A DNA stretch of 64,000 nucleotides from the NCBI RefSeq assembly GCF_001187785.1, contig NZ_CP012154.1, positions 552,501 through 616,500 on the forward strand, in the 5' to 3' direction. The DNA is from Wenzhouxiangella marina (GTDB lineage: Bacteria; Pseudomonadota; Gammaproteobacteria; Xanthomonadales; Wenzhouxiangellaceae). A program made the translations under genes and the position numbers. How positions within the stretch are numbered: the stretch's first letter is position 1; each line of letters starts with the position of its first letter. A model generated the notes under the pieces. That model was given only the letters and a program-made list of their open reading frames with translations, ran no database searches and was not told the origin of the DNA. Below, piece after piece: positions 45,584 through 55,371 of the stretch.

Positions 45584-45901
45584 ATGCCGATCTACGAATA
45601 TCAATGCAAGGCCTGTGGCCACGAGCTTGAAAAGCTGCAGAAGTTGTCCGATGCGCCGCTGACCGATTGCCCGGCCTGCCACAAGGCCGAGCTGGTCAAG
45701 AAGATTTCGGCCGCCGGTTTCCGTCTCAAGGGCGGTGGCTGGTACGAGACCGATTTCAAGAAGGATGGCAAGCGCAATCTTGCCGGCGACGGCAGTGCGT
45801 CGGAATCCTCGTCGAGCAGCAAGGCGGATTCATCCTCCGCGGGCAAGACGGATTCGGCCAGCAGCACCAGCAAGACCAGCGGATCCGACAAGGCCGCTTG
45901 A
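45584..45901 (+). CDS. FmdB-type zinc ribbon protein
   Basis: 105 aa. The N-terminal zinc ribbon has cysteines C8, C11, C29 and C32 (YQCKACG, DCPAC), the CxxC-CxxC pattern of FmdB/YfiF-like regulatory proteins. The last ~40 residues are low-complexity Ser/Lys/Asp ([14 protein letters not shown]). FmdB proteins are small and poorly understood; many precede aspS, as here (83 bases upstream). The frame is open upstream, but [12 protein letters not shown] is the invariant family start. Confidence 0.88.
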   Translation: MPIYEYQCKACGHELEKLQKLSDAPLTDCPACHKAELVKKISAAGFRLKGGGWYETDFKKDGKRNLAGDGSASESSSSSKADSSSAGKTDSASSTSKTSGSDKAA

Positions 45902-45984
45902 CGATGCCGCGTGGGTCGGTGCGTTCCGGCCCGCGCATTCCTCCAGATCAGGTTCCCACTCTTTCATTCCAAGACACGACAGTC

Positions 45985-47763
45985 ATGCGCACTCATCTCT
46001 GCGGCAACATCAATGAATCCCACGACGGGCAGACCGTCAGCCTCTGCGGTTGGGTCACCCGCGCCCGCGATCTCGGCGGGCTGATCTTCATCGGCCTGCG
46101 CGACCACGCCGGCGTCCTCCAGGTGGTGGTCGAGCCGGACAACGAGATCGCTTTCCCGGTGGCCGAGAAGCTGCGCAACGAATACTGCATCCGGGTCAGC
46201 GGCAAGGTGCGTCTGCGCCCCGAAAGTCAGTGGAACCCGGACATGAAGACCGGCAAGGTCGAGCTGCTTGCCGATACGGTGGAATTGCTCAATGCCAGCG
46301 CGCCGCTGCCGCTGCTGATGACCGACGAAGACGGCGAGGAAGTGCGTCTGAAGTACCGCTATCTCGATCTCCGGCGTGAGCGCATGCAGCGCAATCTGCG
46401 CCTGCGCGCGCGTCTGACCGGAGCCATCCGTCGTTACCTGGAGGGCCATGGTTTCGTCGACACGGAAACGCCGATCCTGACCAAGGCCACGCCCGAAGGT
46501 GCCCGCGACTACCTGGTGCCCAGTCGCGTGCATCCGGGCAGCTTCTTCGCCCTGCCGCAGTCTCCGCAGATCTTCAAGCAGCTGCTGATGATGAGTGGCC
46601 TGGACCGCTATTACCAGATCGCCCGCTGCTTCCGTGACGAGGACCTGCGCGCCGACCGCCAGCCCGAGTTCACCCAGCTCGATCTGGAGATGTCCTTCGT
46701 CGAGGAGTCCGACGTGCAGGCGATTGCCGAGGGCATGGTGCGCACGGTCTTCCGCGAGGTACTGGATGTCGAGCTGCCGGGTCCGTTTCCGCGCATGAGC
46801 TGGCACGAGGCGATGCGTCGATTCGGCTCGGACAAGCCGGATCTGCGCATTCCCCTGGAGCTGGTGACGATCTGCGATCAGGTCCGCCACGTGGAATTCC
46901 AGGTGTTCTCGGGGCCGGCCAACGATCCGGGCTCGCGGGTGGCGGCGCTGCGCGCACCGGGCGGTGCCAACCTCAGCCGCAAGCAGATCGACGAGTACGC
47001 AGCCCTGACCGCCAAGTACGGTGCCAAGGGCCTGGCCTGGATGAAGGTCAACGACCGTTCCGCCGGCGTCGAGGGCGTGCAGTCGCCGATCGCCAAGTTC
47101 CTCGACGAGGCGGCGATCACGGGCATTCTCGAGGCCACGGACGCCGAAACCGGCGATCTGCTGTTCTTCGGGGCGGGTCCGAAAGCGACCGTGGCCGCCT
47201 TCATGGGTGCGCTGCGCCTGGCCGTGGGCCGCGACTTCGATCTGGTCGAAGCGGGCTGGCGCCCGCTCTGGGTCGTCGACTTCCCGATGTTCGAATTCGA
47301 TGCCGAGGACGATCGCTACTACGCCCTGCATCATCCCTTCACCGCGCCGGCCACGCCGGACGCCGAGGCCCTTCGCGCCGACCCGGCCAATGCCATGTCG
47401 CGGGGCTATGACCTGGTGCTCAACGGCTCGGAAATCGGGGGAGGCTCGATTCGTATCCACGATCCCTCCCTGCAGCAGGCGGTCTTCGACCTGCTCGGCA
47501 TCGACGAGGAAGAGGCCGGCAAGCGCTTCGGCTTCCTGCTCGAGGCGCTGCGTTACGGCTGCCCGCCGCACGGGGGCATCGCTTTCGGCATCGATCGCAT
47601 CGCGGCCCTGATGGCCGGGGAGGACTCGATCCGTGAAGTCATCGCCTTCCCCAAGACCGCCTCGGCGATCTGTCCGCTGACCAGCGCGCCGGCACCGGTG
47701 GACGCAGCGCAGCTCGACGAACTGGGCATTGCGGTGCCCGAAAAGGCGTCTGCGGCCGAGTAA
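45985..47763 (+). CDS. aspS: Aspartate--tRNA ligase
   Basis: Class II synthetase that charges tRNA-Asp in the cytoplasm. 592 aa, bacterial type (E. coli 590). N-terminal OB-fold anticodon domain ([22 protein letters not shown]), motif 2 ([21 protein letters not shown], shown in part), a central GAD insertion, and motif 3 ([13 protein letters not shown]). The start at MRTHLCGNI matches the family; upstream in-frame sequence overlaps fmdB and is not aspS-like. AsnRS/GatCAB status cannot be judged from this window. Confidence 0.97.
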   Translation: MRTHLCGNINESHDGQTVSLCGWVTRARDLGGLIFIGLRDHAGVLQVVVEPDNEIAFPVAEKLRNEYCIRVSGKVRLRPESQWNPDMKTGKVELLADTVELLNASAPLPLLMTDEDGEEVRLKYRYLDLRRERMQRNLRLRARLTGAIRRYLEGHGFVDTETPILTKATPEGARDYLVPSRVHPGSFFALPQSPQIFKQLLMMSGLDRYYQIARCFRDEDLRADRQPEFTQLDLEMSFVEESDVQAIAEGMVRTVFREVLDVELPGPFPRMSWHEAMRRFGSDKPDLRIPLELVTICDQVRHVEFQVFSGPANDPGSRVAALRAPGGANLSRKQIDEYAALTAKYGAKGLAWMKVNDRSAGVEGVQSPIAKFLDEAAITGILEATDAETGDLLFFGAGPKATVAAFMGALRLAVGRDFDLVEAGWRPLWVVDFPMFEFDAEDDRYYALHHPFTAPATPDAEALRADPANAMSRGYDLVLNGSEIGGGSIRIHDPSLQQAVFDLLGIDEEEAGKRFGFLLEALRYGCPPHGGIAFGIDRIAALMAGEDSIREVIAFPKTASAICPLTSAPAPVDAAQLDELGIAVPEKASAAE

Positions 47764-47802
47764 GGTCGAGCAGGCAATCCGGGACCGCAAGAGGGACAGG
47801 AC

Positions 47803-48429
47803 ATGATGCAGCGCAGCGTGGTGCTGGTCCACGGGCTCTGGTACGGGGCGGTCAGTCTGCGCCTGCTGGCCCGCCGTCTGCGGGCGCACGGATTCCAGAC
47901 CCACTGCTTCTCCTACCCGACGGTTCGCCGTTCGATCGGTGAGAGTGCCCGCCAGCTGCATCGCTTCGCGCGTGGCCTGCGGGCCGATTCCCTGGACTTC
48001 GTCGGCCACAGCCTCGGCGGCCTGGTGATCCTGCGCATGCTCGACGAGTATCGCGGTCTGCCCGAAGGCCGGGTGCTGCTGCTGGGATCGCCGGTCAGCG
48101 GTTCCGCCGTCGCGCGCCGCCTGTCCGACTGGCCCGTGGCCCGCGGCTTGATCGGCCGTTCGGGCCGCATCCTGACCGCGGGCTTCGCGCATGCACCGGC
48201 CGGTCGCGAAACCGGCGTCATCGCCGGCACGCGCGGCATGGGCCTTGGGCGCGCGATCGAGCGCCTCGAGCGCCCCCATGACGGCACGGTCAGCGTGGCC
48301 GAGACCCGCCTGGCCGGCGCCACGGACCACCTCCAGCTGCCCGTTTCGCACACCGGCCTGGTGCTGTCGAACGAGGTCGCCGAACAGACCGCCACCTTCC
48401 TGACCGTCGGCCGCTTCCGAACCGTCTGA
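47803..48429 (+). CDS. Alpha/beta hydrolase, lipase/esterase-like
   Basis: 208 aa. N-terminal VVLVHGLWYGAVSLRLL gives the oxyanion HG motif, FVGHSLGGLVILRML carries the nucleophile serine (GHSLGG). The histidine is probably in ATDHLQLPVSHTG near the C-terminus, and the acid is perhaps in PHDGTVS. Cytoplasmic; no signal peptide. Small esterases of this kind act on acyl esters, but the substrate is unknown. It lies 39 bases after aspS and is followed by a convergent gene. Confidence 0.8.
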   Translation: MMQRSVVLVHGLWYGAVSLRLLARRLRAHGFQTHCFSYPTVRRSIGESARQLHRFARGLRADSLDFVGHSLGGLVILRMLDEYRGLPEGRVLLLGSPVSGSAVARRLSDWPVARGLIGRSGRILTAGFAHAPAGRETGVIAGTRGMGLGRAIERLERPHDGTVSVAETRLAGATDHLQLPVSHTGLVLSNEVAEQTATFLTVGRFRTV

Positions 48430-48740
48430 GAACGCAGGAACCGTCGGCCCCGATCCGCCTCGGCTTCGGGTCACCCGGGAAACCGCCTACGCACCTTCTG
48501 CCTCTTCACTCTCCCCTCGAGCAGCGGAGGCTGTCCTGGCGTGGCGGCGAGCCGCGGCGCGGATCAGGGCAGGGAATGGTTTCGCTGTTCAGTGCGACGA
48601 AGGCGTCAGCCGAGGGCAGGTTGCATCAAGAATCGGGATGCCATTCGACCGGCACCCCGCGCCATTGACTCGTCAGGCATCGACACGGCCGATCAGCCGC
48701 GGCTCGCCGCCACGCCCGGGCAGCCTCCGCTGCCCCTCTC
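48430..48740. other. 311-base gap without a recognised gene
   Basis: Convergent intergenic region between the hydrolase and the secreted-protein gene. It is GC-rich and has no terminator with a T-tract, no tRNA-like clover, and only short reading frames that run into neighbours. Nothing recognised. Confidence 0.6.
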
Positions 48741-49796
48741 TCACTCCTGCCAGGGATTGCAGTCGTAGCCGGCAATGCGAATGAAGCGCTCGGCCTCCAG
48801 CACGCCCGTGCCGCCGCCGATCGGCGAGAAATCGTAGCCCAGCAGCAGGGTGTTGCAGTCCAGCGGGTCGATGAAGATCGAGCCGACTTCTTCGATGACG
48901 AGATCGGAATTGTCGAAACTGCCCGGGCCCAGGCCGAAGAACTCGCCACCGGTCAGGCGCAGCATGCCGAGCTCGATCGCGGGGATGCCCGGCGCCTCAC
49001 CGCCGGTCGTGCCGACCACCCAGATGGGCTCGCCATTCAGATAGGTGAAGAAGATCGCAAAGATGAAATTGCTGTCGTCGGATTGCTCGCCGACCATCAG
49101 CTGAAAGCCGGTGCTGGGGATGCCGTCGAAGACGTACTGCCCCGACATGCGGCCATGCAGGATCTGGGCACCGAACTGGGGCGGATCGAAGTCCGGGTCG
49201 TAGGCGTTGAGCGGGAACAGCTCGCCGAAGGGCGCCGCGACGGGTGAAAAGTCGCCCCAGAACAGCTCCATCGTGAATTCGCCGTTGTAGTCCTCGGGCA
49301 GGAAGAAGGACTCCGGATCGTTGAAGGTCGTCGGATTGACCGCCAGCATGTAGGTGCGGCCCTCCGGCGTGATTACCTCGCTCGAGGCGCCGGCGTCGCT
49401 GATGGCCGGATGCGGCAGCAGCTGGCCTTCGTGCAAGGGGAAGTCCGTGATGCCAGCGTCGGCAAAGACCCTGGGCACCATCACGAAGGAGCTGGCCGGG
49501 AACTCGACGGCTTGCAGGCGAACCATCACGATCGAAAAGCCGGGGTCGTGGCAACCGACGCGCCAGATCGTGACGCGCACCACCGAATCCCGGACCTGGC
49601 TGCCCACGCTGGGCGCGGAGATTTCCTCATCGAACAGGGTGTTGTTGGCCGAAGCCGGCGCGTCGGGCAGGGACAGGGCGATGCAGCCCGGCGGGAAGGG
49701 GGAATTCAGGTCGGTCAGCACGTTGATCTCTCCCTGGGCGCGGGCCAGGCCGCTGGCCAGAACGAGAGTGATTGCCGCGATCAGCTGAAGGCGCAT
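48741..49796 (-). CDS. Secreted protein of unknown function with a C-terminal beta module
   Basis: 351 aa with signal peptide [16 protein letters not shown]. The mature protein is acidic, hydrophobic and beta-rich. The last ~130 residues follow a pattern common in secreted proteins of this bacterial group: [33 protein letters not shown], a GGEF turn, [11 protein letters not shown] and a closing FIRIAGYDC. Two cysteines in the N-terminal part ([15 protein letters not shown]) and two near the end could pair. Start at MRLQLIAA gives a clean signal; the longer frame is not signal-like. No catalytic motif seen. Confidence 0.75.
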   Translation of the reverse strand: MRLQLIAAITLVLASGLARAQGEINVLTDLNSPFPPGCIALSLPDAPASANNTLFDEEISAPSVGSQVRDSVVRVTIWRVGCHDPGFSIVMVRLQAVEFPASSFVMVPRVFADAGITDFPLHEGQLLPHPAISDAGASSEVITPEGRTYMLAVNPTTFNDPESFFLPEDYNGEFTMELFWGDFSPVAAPFGELFPLNAYDPDFDPPQFGAQILHGRMSGQYVFDGIPSTGFQLMVGEQSDDSNFIFAIFFTYLNGEPIWVVGTTGGEAPGIPAIELGMLRLTGGEFFGLGPGSFDNSDLVIEEVGSIFIDPLDCNTLLLGYDFSPIGGGTGVLEAERFIRIAGYDCNPWQE

Positions 49797-49987
49797 GGCT
49801 TGATTCTCCTTGGTCGACGCTTTCGATAGTATGCCTGAGCCCTGAAGCCTGGCTGAACGGCGAGCGGGAATCGCCCCGACATCGAGGAATGAACGTCTCC
49901 TCCGCCACCCCAATCCCGGCGTCCGATCCTCGTATCCCCTGCAGTTCGGGTAAAATTCCGCCATTCCCAAGCAAGAGATTCGAAATC

Positions 49988-50728
49988 ATGGCCGGTCACA
50001 GTAAATGGGCCAACATCCAGCATCGCAAGAAGGCACAGGACGCCAAGCGCGGCAAGATCTTCACTCGCCTGGTGCGCGAGATCACCGTGGCAGCCCGTGA
50101 GGGTGGCGGTGATCCGGATACCAATCCTCGTCTGCGCCTGGCCTGGGACAAGGCCAATGCGGCCAACGTGCCCAAGGACAATATCGAGCGCGCCATCAAG
50201 AAGGCCACCGGCGATCTCGAGGGCGTCAGTTACGAAGAGCTTCGCTACGAAGGCTACGCGCCCGGTGGTGTGGCCGTGATGGTGGACTGCGTGACCGATA
50301 ACCGCAACCGCACGGTCGCCGCGGTGCGCCATGCCTTCACCAAGCACGGCGGCAATCTGGGCACCGACGGTTCCGTGTCCTACATGTTCGAGAAGAAGGG
50401 CGTGATCACCTTCGCGCCGGGCACCAGCGAGGATGCGGTCATGGAAGCGGCCCTGGAGCTGGGCGCCGAGGACATCGTGACCGGTGAGGACGGCAGCATC
50501 GAAGTGCTGACCGCGCCGGAAGACTACGAGACCGTCCGCAATGGCCTGAAGGAGGCCGGTCTCGAGCCGGAGGAATCGGAAATCACCCAGCGCGCTGAAA
50601 CCCTCGTCGCCCTGGACGCGGACACGGGCAAGCAGGTGCTGAAGTTCCTCGACATGCTCGAGGACCTGGACGACACCCAGGACGTCTGGTCGAACGCCGA
50701 GATTCCCTCGGAAGCCTACGAGGACTGA
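49988..50728 (+). CDS. yebC: YebC/PmpR family DNA-binding regulator
   Basis: 246 aa. [18 protein letters not shown] is the invariant family start, followed by three domains including [22 protein letters not shown]. YebC-type proteins bind DNA and, in recent work, some also assist translation at proline runs. It is the first gene of yebC-ruvCAB, and its stop shares one base with the ruvC ATG. The frame extends upstream, but no family sequence is there. Confidence 0.96.
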   Translation: MAGHSKWANIQHRKKAQDAKRGKIFTRLVREITVAAREGGGDPDTNPRLRLAWDKANAANVPKDNIERAIKKATGDLEGVSYEELRYEGYAPGGVAVMVDCVTDNRNRTVAAVRHAFTKHGGNLGTDGSVSYMFEKKGVITFAPGTSEDAVMEAALELGAEDIVTGEDGSIEVLTAPEDYETVRNGLKEAGLEPEESEITQRAETLVALDADTGKQVLKFLDMLEDLDDTQDVWSNAEIPSEAYED

Positions 50729-51216
50729 TGCGGATTCTCGGCATCGATCCGGGATCCCGCATCACCGGCGTCGGCATCATCGATGGCGAGCGCCTGGTGC
50801 ATGCTGAATCGCTGCGCCTGGGCAGCGGCCCGATGCCGGAGCGTCTGGGCGAAATCTATCGTCGCCTGACGCAGCTGCTGGCCGAGTTCCAGCCCGAGGT
50901 CGCGGCGGTCGAGACGGTGTTCATGAGCCGCAATCCGCAGGCGGCGATCAAACTGGGCCAGGCGCGTGGCGCGGCCATCTGCGCCCTGGTCGGTTATGGT
51001 CTCGATGTGCATGAATACGCGCCGCGTGCGATCAAGCAGGCCCTGGTGGGCCGTGGCGCTGCGGCCAAGGAGCAGGTGCAACACATGACCCGAGCGATCC
51101 TCAAGACGCGCCAGCCCTTCGGTGAAGACGCCGCTGACGCGCTGGCCGTGGCCCTGTGTCACCACCACACCAGTCAAACCAATGCCCGGCTGCCCGCCGG
51201 GGTGGTGCTGCGATGA
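50728..51216 (+). CDS. ruvC: Holliday junction resolvase RuvC
   Basis: 162 aa endonuclease that cuts four-way junctions during recombination repair. The metal-binding D7 is in [14 protein letters not shown], the first glutamate in AAVETVFM, and the C-terminal acidic pair is in EDAADALAVALCH. One-base overlap with yebC and a 4-base overlap with ruvA indicate one transcript. Confidence 0.96.
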   Translation: MRILGIDPGSRITGVGIIDGERLVHAESLRLGSGPMPERLGEIYRRLTQLLAEFQPEVAAVETVFMSRNPQAAIKLGQARGAAICALVGYGLDVHEYAPRAIKQALVGRGAAAKEQVQHMTRAILKTRQPFGEDAADALAVALCHHHTSQTNARLPAGVVLR

Positions 51217-51794
51217 TCGCGCGGCTCAAGGGCATCGTCATCGAGCGTCAGCCGCCGCAGGCGGTGATCGACGTGGCCGGGGTCGCCTACGAGGTCGAAT
51301 GCCCGCTCGGGGTGTTCGATCAGCTGCCGGCGGTGGGCCAGGAAGCCACCCTGCTGACCCAGCTGATCGTCCGCGAGGATGCCCACACGCTCTACGGCTT
51401 TCTGCGGCGGGCCGACCGCGCCCTGTTCCGCGAGCTGCTCAAGGTCTCCGGTGTCGGACCGCGTCTGGCCCTGGCCATCCTGTCCGGGGTCAGTGCCGAT
51501 GATTTCGCGTTGATGGTCGAGGCCGGCGATGCCCAGGCCCTGACCCGCCTGCCGGGCATCGGCAAGAAGACCGCCGAACGACTGATTCTGGAGATGCGCG
51601 GCCGTCTGCCCGAGCGCGATGAAGGGGAGGGCGCCGCCGCTCCGACCGATGCAGCGGCCGAGGCCCGTGCGGCGCTGACGGCGCTGGGCTACTCCGCGGC
51701 CGAAGCCCTGAAGATGGTCCGCGCCGTGGCCGAGCCCGATCAGAGCGCCGAGCAGCTGATCCGCGCCGCCCTCAAACACAAGATGAGCGGGTGA
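51213..51794 (+). CDS. ruvA: Holliday junction DNA helicase subunit RuvA
   Basis: 193 aa tetramer-forming junction binder. OB-fold start MIARLKGIVIERQPPQ; two helix-hairpin-helix motifs, LLKVSGVGPRLALAIL and LTRLPGIGKKTAERLI; and a C-terminal domain III (ALTALGYSAAEALKMV) that binds RuvB, separated by a flexible acidic linker. Start at the ATGA overlap with ruvC. Confidence 0.96.
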   Translation: MIARLKGIVIERQPPQAVIDVAGVAYEVECPLGVFDQLPAVGQEATLLTQLIVREDAHTLYGFLRRADRALFRELLKVSGVGPRLALAILSGVSADDFALMVEAGDAQALTRLPGIGKKTAERLILEMRGRLPERDEGEGAAAPTDAAAEARAALTALGYSAAEALKMVRAVAEPDQSAEQLIRAALKHKMSG

Positions 51795-51800
51795 TGCGGC

Positions 51801-52859
51801 ATGGATGAGACTCGTCTGATCTCGGCCGCCAACCAGCCCGAGGAAGAGCGCATCGAAGCGAGCCTGCGTCCGGCGCGCCTCGATGAATACATCGGCCAGC
51901 CGGCGATGAAGGAGCGGCTCTCGATCTACCTCGAGTCGGCCTGCAAACGCCACGAGGCGCTCGACCACGTGCTGATCTTCGGGCCGCCCGGCCTGGGCAA
52001 GACCACCCTGGCGCACGTGATCGCGGCGGAAATGGGTACCCAGCTGCGCCAGACCTCGGGCCCGGTCCTCGAGCGCGCCGGCGACCTGGCCGCGCTGCTG
52101 ACCAATCTGGAACCGGGCGATGTGCTGTTCGTCGATGAGATCCATCGCCTGAGCCCCGTGGTCGAGGAGGTGCTCTACCCGGCCATGGAGGATTACCGCA
52201 TCGACATCATCATCGGTGAGGGGCCGGCGGCCCGGTCGATCCAGCTCGATCTGCCGCGCTTCACCCTGGTCGGGGCAACCACCCGGGCCGGCCTGCTGAC
52301 TTCACCCCTGCGCGACCGTTTCGGTATCGTCGAGCGTCTGGAGTTCTATGACACGGCAGACCTGGCCAGCATCGTCAAACGCTCCGCCGGCATCCTCGAC
52401 ATCGAGGCCGAGCTCGAGGGCGCGGCCGAGATCGCCCGGCGGGCGCGGGGCACGCCGCGCATCGCCAATCGTCTCCTGCGTCGCGTGCGTGACTTCGCCC
52501 AGGTCCGCGCTGACGGCCGGATCAGCGCCCGCGTGGCGGCCGAGGCCCTGGAGCTGATGCAGGTCGACAAGCGCGGTTTCGACACGATGGACCGGCGCCT
52601 GCTGCAGGTGCTGGTCGAACACTTCAATGGCGGCCCGGTGGGCGTGGAGAGCCTGGCGGCCTCCCTGTCCGAGGAGCGGGGCACGATCGAGGATGTCATC
52701 GAGCCCTACCTGATCCAGGAGGGCTATCTGGTCCGAACGGCGCGCGGTCGCATGGCCACCAGTCGGACCTGGCAGCATTTCGGCCTCACGCCGCCGAGCG
52801 CGACCGCCACCGAGGACCTGTTCGCTCCGACCCGAAGCCAGTCCTCGGACAGCGACTGA
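51801..52859 (+). CDS. ruvB: Holliday junction branch-migration ATPase RuvB
   Basis: 352 aa AAA+ motor that drives branch migration with Ruv[15 protein letters not shown] opening, Walker [12 protein letters not shown], Walker [10 protein letters not shown], sensor 1 LVGATTRAG with arginine finger in PLRDRFGI, and the winged-helix C-terminus ([11 protein letters not shown]). Six bases after ruvA. ybgC follows after 17 bases with no terminator, so repair and Tol-Pal genes may be partly co-transcribed. Confidence 0.97.
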   Translation: MDETRLISAANQPEEERIEASLRPARLDEYIGQPAMKERLSIYLESACKRHEALDHVLIFGPPGLGKTTLAHVIAAEMGTQLRQTSGPVLERAGDLAALLTNLEPGDVLFVDEIHRLSPVVEEVLYPAMEDYRIDIIIGEGPAARSIQLDLPRFTLVGATTRAGLLTSPLRDRFGIVERLEFYDTADLASIVKRSAGILDIEAELEGAAEIARRARGTPRIANRLLRRVRDFAQVRADGRISARVAAEALELMQVDKRGFDTMDRRLLQVLVEHFNGGPVGVESLAASLSEERGTIEDVIEPYLIQEGYLVRTARGRMATSRTWQHFGLTPPSATATEDLFAPTRSQSSDSD

Positions 52860-52876
52860 TCAGCCAAGGAAAACGC

Positions 52877-53287
52877 ATGCCCTATCGCGTCTACTGGGAA
52901 GACACCGACGCCGGCGGCGTCGTGTATCACGCCCGCTATCTGCATTTCTTCGAACGCGCCCGTTCCGACTGGCTGCTGGCCCTCGGCTACCCCCAGGTGA
53001 AGCTTCGGAACGAGGCCAATCGCCTGTTCGCCGTCAGTCGCATGGACACGCGATTCCTCTCGCCGGCGCGACTGGAAGATGAACTTGAGGTCTCCGTTGT
53101 CGTCGAACAGCTTCGAGCGGCTTCGGTGATCTTCTCCCAGGCCATGCATCGGGTCGGCGATGGCGAACTGCTGGCCACGGCCGAAGTGCGGGCCGTCTGT
53201 CTGGCCGCCGACAGCTTCCGCCCGGCGCGGGCGCCGGCGGACTTGTTCGCCACCATCAAGCGATATCAACAGGAACAGGATTCATGA
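52877..53287 (+). CDS. ybgC: Tol-Pal associated acyl-CoA thioesterase YbgC
   Basis: 136 aa hotdog-fold thioesterase. The catalytic aspartate region reads YWEDTDAGGVVYHARYL, typical of the 4HBT/YbgC family, and FFERARSDWL follows. Found at the start of most tol-pal operons, where its role in phospholipid metabolism is debated. It overlaps tolQ by 4 bases. Confidence 0.94.
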   Translation: MPYRVYWEDTDAGGVVYHARYLHFFERARSDWLLALGYPQVKLRNEANRLFAVSRMDTRFLSPARLEDELEVSVVVEQLRAASVIFSQAMHRVGDGELLATAEVRAVCLAADSFRPARAPADLFATIKRYQQEQDS

Positions 53288-53976
53288 ACTCCAACGAGCT
53301 GCAAATCTGGCATCTGATCATGGAGGCCAGCCTGCTGGTCCAGGGCGTCATGGCCCTGCTGGCCCTGGCGTCGCTGGCGTCCTGGGTCGTGATCTTCCGC
53401 AAGCGACAGATGTTCCGGCGCGCCGAGAAACGGGCGCGCGAGTTCGAGGAGAAGTTCTGGTCCGGCGCCGATCTGAACAAGCTCTACGATGCCGTGGCCG
53501 CCAATCGGGCCGGGCGCGAGGGCGCCGAGGCGATCTTCGAGGCCGGCTTCCGCGAGTTCAGTCGCCTGCGCGAGGAGCGTCATATCAATCCCGATACCCT
53601 GGTCAACGGCGCCCAGCGGGCGATGCGGGTCACCCTGACGCGGGAGATGGATCGTCTCGAGCACCATCTGGGCTTTCTGGCCACCGTCGGCTCGGTCTCG
53701 CCCTACGTCGGCCTGTTCGGGACGGTCTGGGGCATCATGAACTCCTTCCGCGGTCTGGCCGGCGCCCAGTCGGCCACCATCGCCATGGTGGCGCCGGGCA
53801 TTTCCGAGGCCCTGATCGCCACCGCCATCGGTCTGTTCGCGGCCATTCCGGCCGTGGTCGCCTTCAACAAGTATTCGGTGCAGCTCGAGCGTCTCGAGCT
53901 GCGCTACGACAACTTCAAGGAAGAGTTCGCCGCGATCCTGCACCGGCAGGCCCGCCGTCTGCAGGCCGAGAACTGA
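53284..53976 (+). CDS. tolQ: Tol-Pal proton channel TolQ
   Basis: 230 aa inner-membrane protein that, with TolR, uses the proton gradient to energise TolA during cell division. Helix 1 at VQGVMALLALASLASWVVIF, then a cytoplasmic domain, and helices 2 and 3 around YVGLFGTVWGIMNSF and ISEALIATAIGLFAAIPAVVAF, the TolQ/ExbB channel motifs. tolR starts 15 bases after its stop. Confidence 0.96.
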   Translation: MNSNELQIWHLIMEASLLVQGVMALLALASLASWVVIFRKRQMFRRAEKRAREFEEKFWSGADLNKLYDAVAANRAGREGAEAIFEAGFREFSRLREERHINPDTLVNGAQRAMRVTLTREMDRLEHHLGFLATVGSVSPYVGLFGTVWGIMNSFRGLAGAQSATIAMVAPGISEALIATAIGLFAAIPAVVAFNKYSVQLERLELRYDNFKEEFAAILHRQARRLQAEN

Positions 53977-53990
53977 ACGGGAGCGCAGTC

Positions 53991-54416
53991 ATGAGCGAGC
54001 AATACGTTCGGCGCCGCCGACGGCGCATGTCGGAAATCAACGTCGTGCCCTACATCGACGTGATGCTGGTGCTGCTGGTGATCTTCATGGTCACCGCGCC
54101 GTTGATGAACCTGGGCGTGGAAATCGAGCTCCCCACCGGCGATGCGCAGCCGATGGACGATCAGGGCGATCCCCTGATGGTCACGGTCACCCGCTCAGGC
54201 GATTTCTATCTCGATACGGGGGATCAGCCCGAACTGATCGACGGCCAGACCCTGGTCGCGACGGTCTCGGCGATCGCGGCCAGGAATCCGGAGCTGCAGG
54301 TGCTGGTCGGCGGGGATCGCGAGACCAGCTATCAGCACATCTACGAGGCGATGGTCTACCTACAGCAGGCCGGTGTCGCCTCCGTCGGCCTGGTCGGCGA
54401 CCCGGACGAGGAGTGA
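53991..54416 (+). CDS. tolR: Tol-Pal stator TolR
   Basis: 141 aa. A basic N-terminus precedes the single membrane helix with the proton-path aspartate D23 (VPYIDVMLVLLVIFMV), then a periplasmic ExbD/TolR domain ending AGVASVGLVGDP. The longer frame upstream overlaps tolQ; ATG 53991 gives the normal N-terminus. 19 bases before tolA. Confidence 0.95.
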   Translation: MSEQYVRRRRRRMSEINVVPYIDVMLVLLVIFMVTAPLMNLGVEIELPTGDAQPMDDQGDPLMVTVTRSGDFYLDTGDQPELIDGQTLVATVSAIAARNPELQVLVGGDRETSYQHIYEAMVYLQQAGVASVGLVGDPDEE

Positions 54417-54435
54417 GGCTCGCGAGCCGTCCCGG

Positions 54436-55371
54436 ATGATCGCTGAAGCCCGCAAACAGCAGCTGAAGGACCAGTTCACCGCCATCGGACTTGCCCTGGC
54501 CGTGCACCTGGGCGTGGTGCTGGTCATGATCATCGGGACCTGGGACTGGGAGCCCTTTCAGCGCGAGCAAGTGCCCGTGCGGGTGACCCTGGTCGATCAG
54601 GCACCCGCTGCGCGCCAGCGGGAGGAAGAGACCGCCCGTCGGGAAGCGGAGGCTCGCCAGGCGGCCGAAGCGGAAGCCGAGCGCCAGCGACAGCTCGAGG
54701 CTGAACGGCAGGCGCAGGAAGCGCAGGCCCGGCGCGAACGGGAAGCCGCCGAGCGCCGGGAAGCCGAGCGTCAGCGTCGGGAACAGGAGCTGGCTCGCCA
54801 GCGGGCCGAACAGGAAGAGCGCGAGCGCCAGGCCGAGCTGCGGCGCCAGCGCGAGCTGGAACGCCAGCGACTGGAAGACCAGCGTCGGGCCGAAGAGGAG
54901 GCCCGGCTGCGTGAGCTCGCCGAGCTGCGCGCCCAGCGCGAGCAGGCCGAACGCGAGCGCCAGGAACAGGAGCGTCGCCTGGCCGAACTCGCCGAGCGCC
55001 GCGCCGAGGAAGAAGCCGCCCGCCAGGCCGAAGCCGAGGCCGAGCGCCTGCGCCTGGCCGCCGAACAGGCCGCCGCCGACGCGCGGCGAGCGACGCTGCG
55101 CGAGGAGTACGTGGCGACGATCGCCGAGCTGGTCCGTCGCAACTGGAATCGACCGCCGACCACGCCGCCGGGTCTGCGTTGCATGACCCGCGTCGTCCAG
55201 ATCCCCGGCGGGGAAATTATCGCCGCCGAAATTGTCTCACCCTGCAACGCCGACGACGTCACCCGCCGCTCGATCGAGGCCGCGGTGCTGCGTGTCGGCT
55301 TCCTGCCCTATCAGGGCTATGAATCCGTTTTTGCCCGGGAGATCGACTTTGCTTTCATTTACGATGGATAG
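54436..55371 (+). CDS. tolA: Tol-Pal periplasm-spanning protein TolA
   Basis: 311 aa. Domain I is a single N-terminal helix (TAIGLALAVHLGVVLVMII). Domain II is about 170 residues of E/R/A/Q-rich helix (AEAEAERQRQLEAERQAQE and similar runs), the periplasmic rod. Domain III is a short C-terminal domain with two cysteines (LRCMTRVV, VSPCNADD), probably a disulfide, ending SVFAREIDFAFIYDG. MIAEARKQQ is chosen as start because the earlier in-frame ATG lies within tolR. The strongly skewed composition of domain II is normal for TolA. Confidence 0.94.
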   Translation: MIAEARKQQLKDQFTAIGLALAVHLGVVLVMIIGTWDWEPFQREQVPVRVTLVDQAPAARQREEETARREAEARQAAEAEAERQRQLEAERQAQEAQARREREAAERREAERQRREQELARQRAEQEERERQAELRRQRELERQRLEDQRRAEEEARLRELAELRAQREQAERERQEQERRLAELAERRAEEEAARQAEAEAERLRLAAEQAAADARRATLREEYVATIAELVRRNWNRPPTTPPGLRCMTRVVQIPGGEIIAAEIVSPCNADDVTRRSIEAAVLRVGFLPYQGYESVFAREIDFAFIYDG

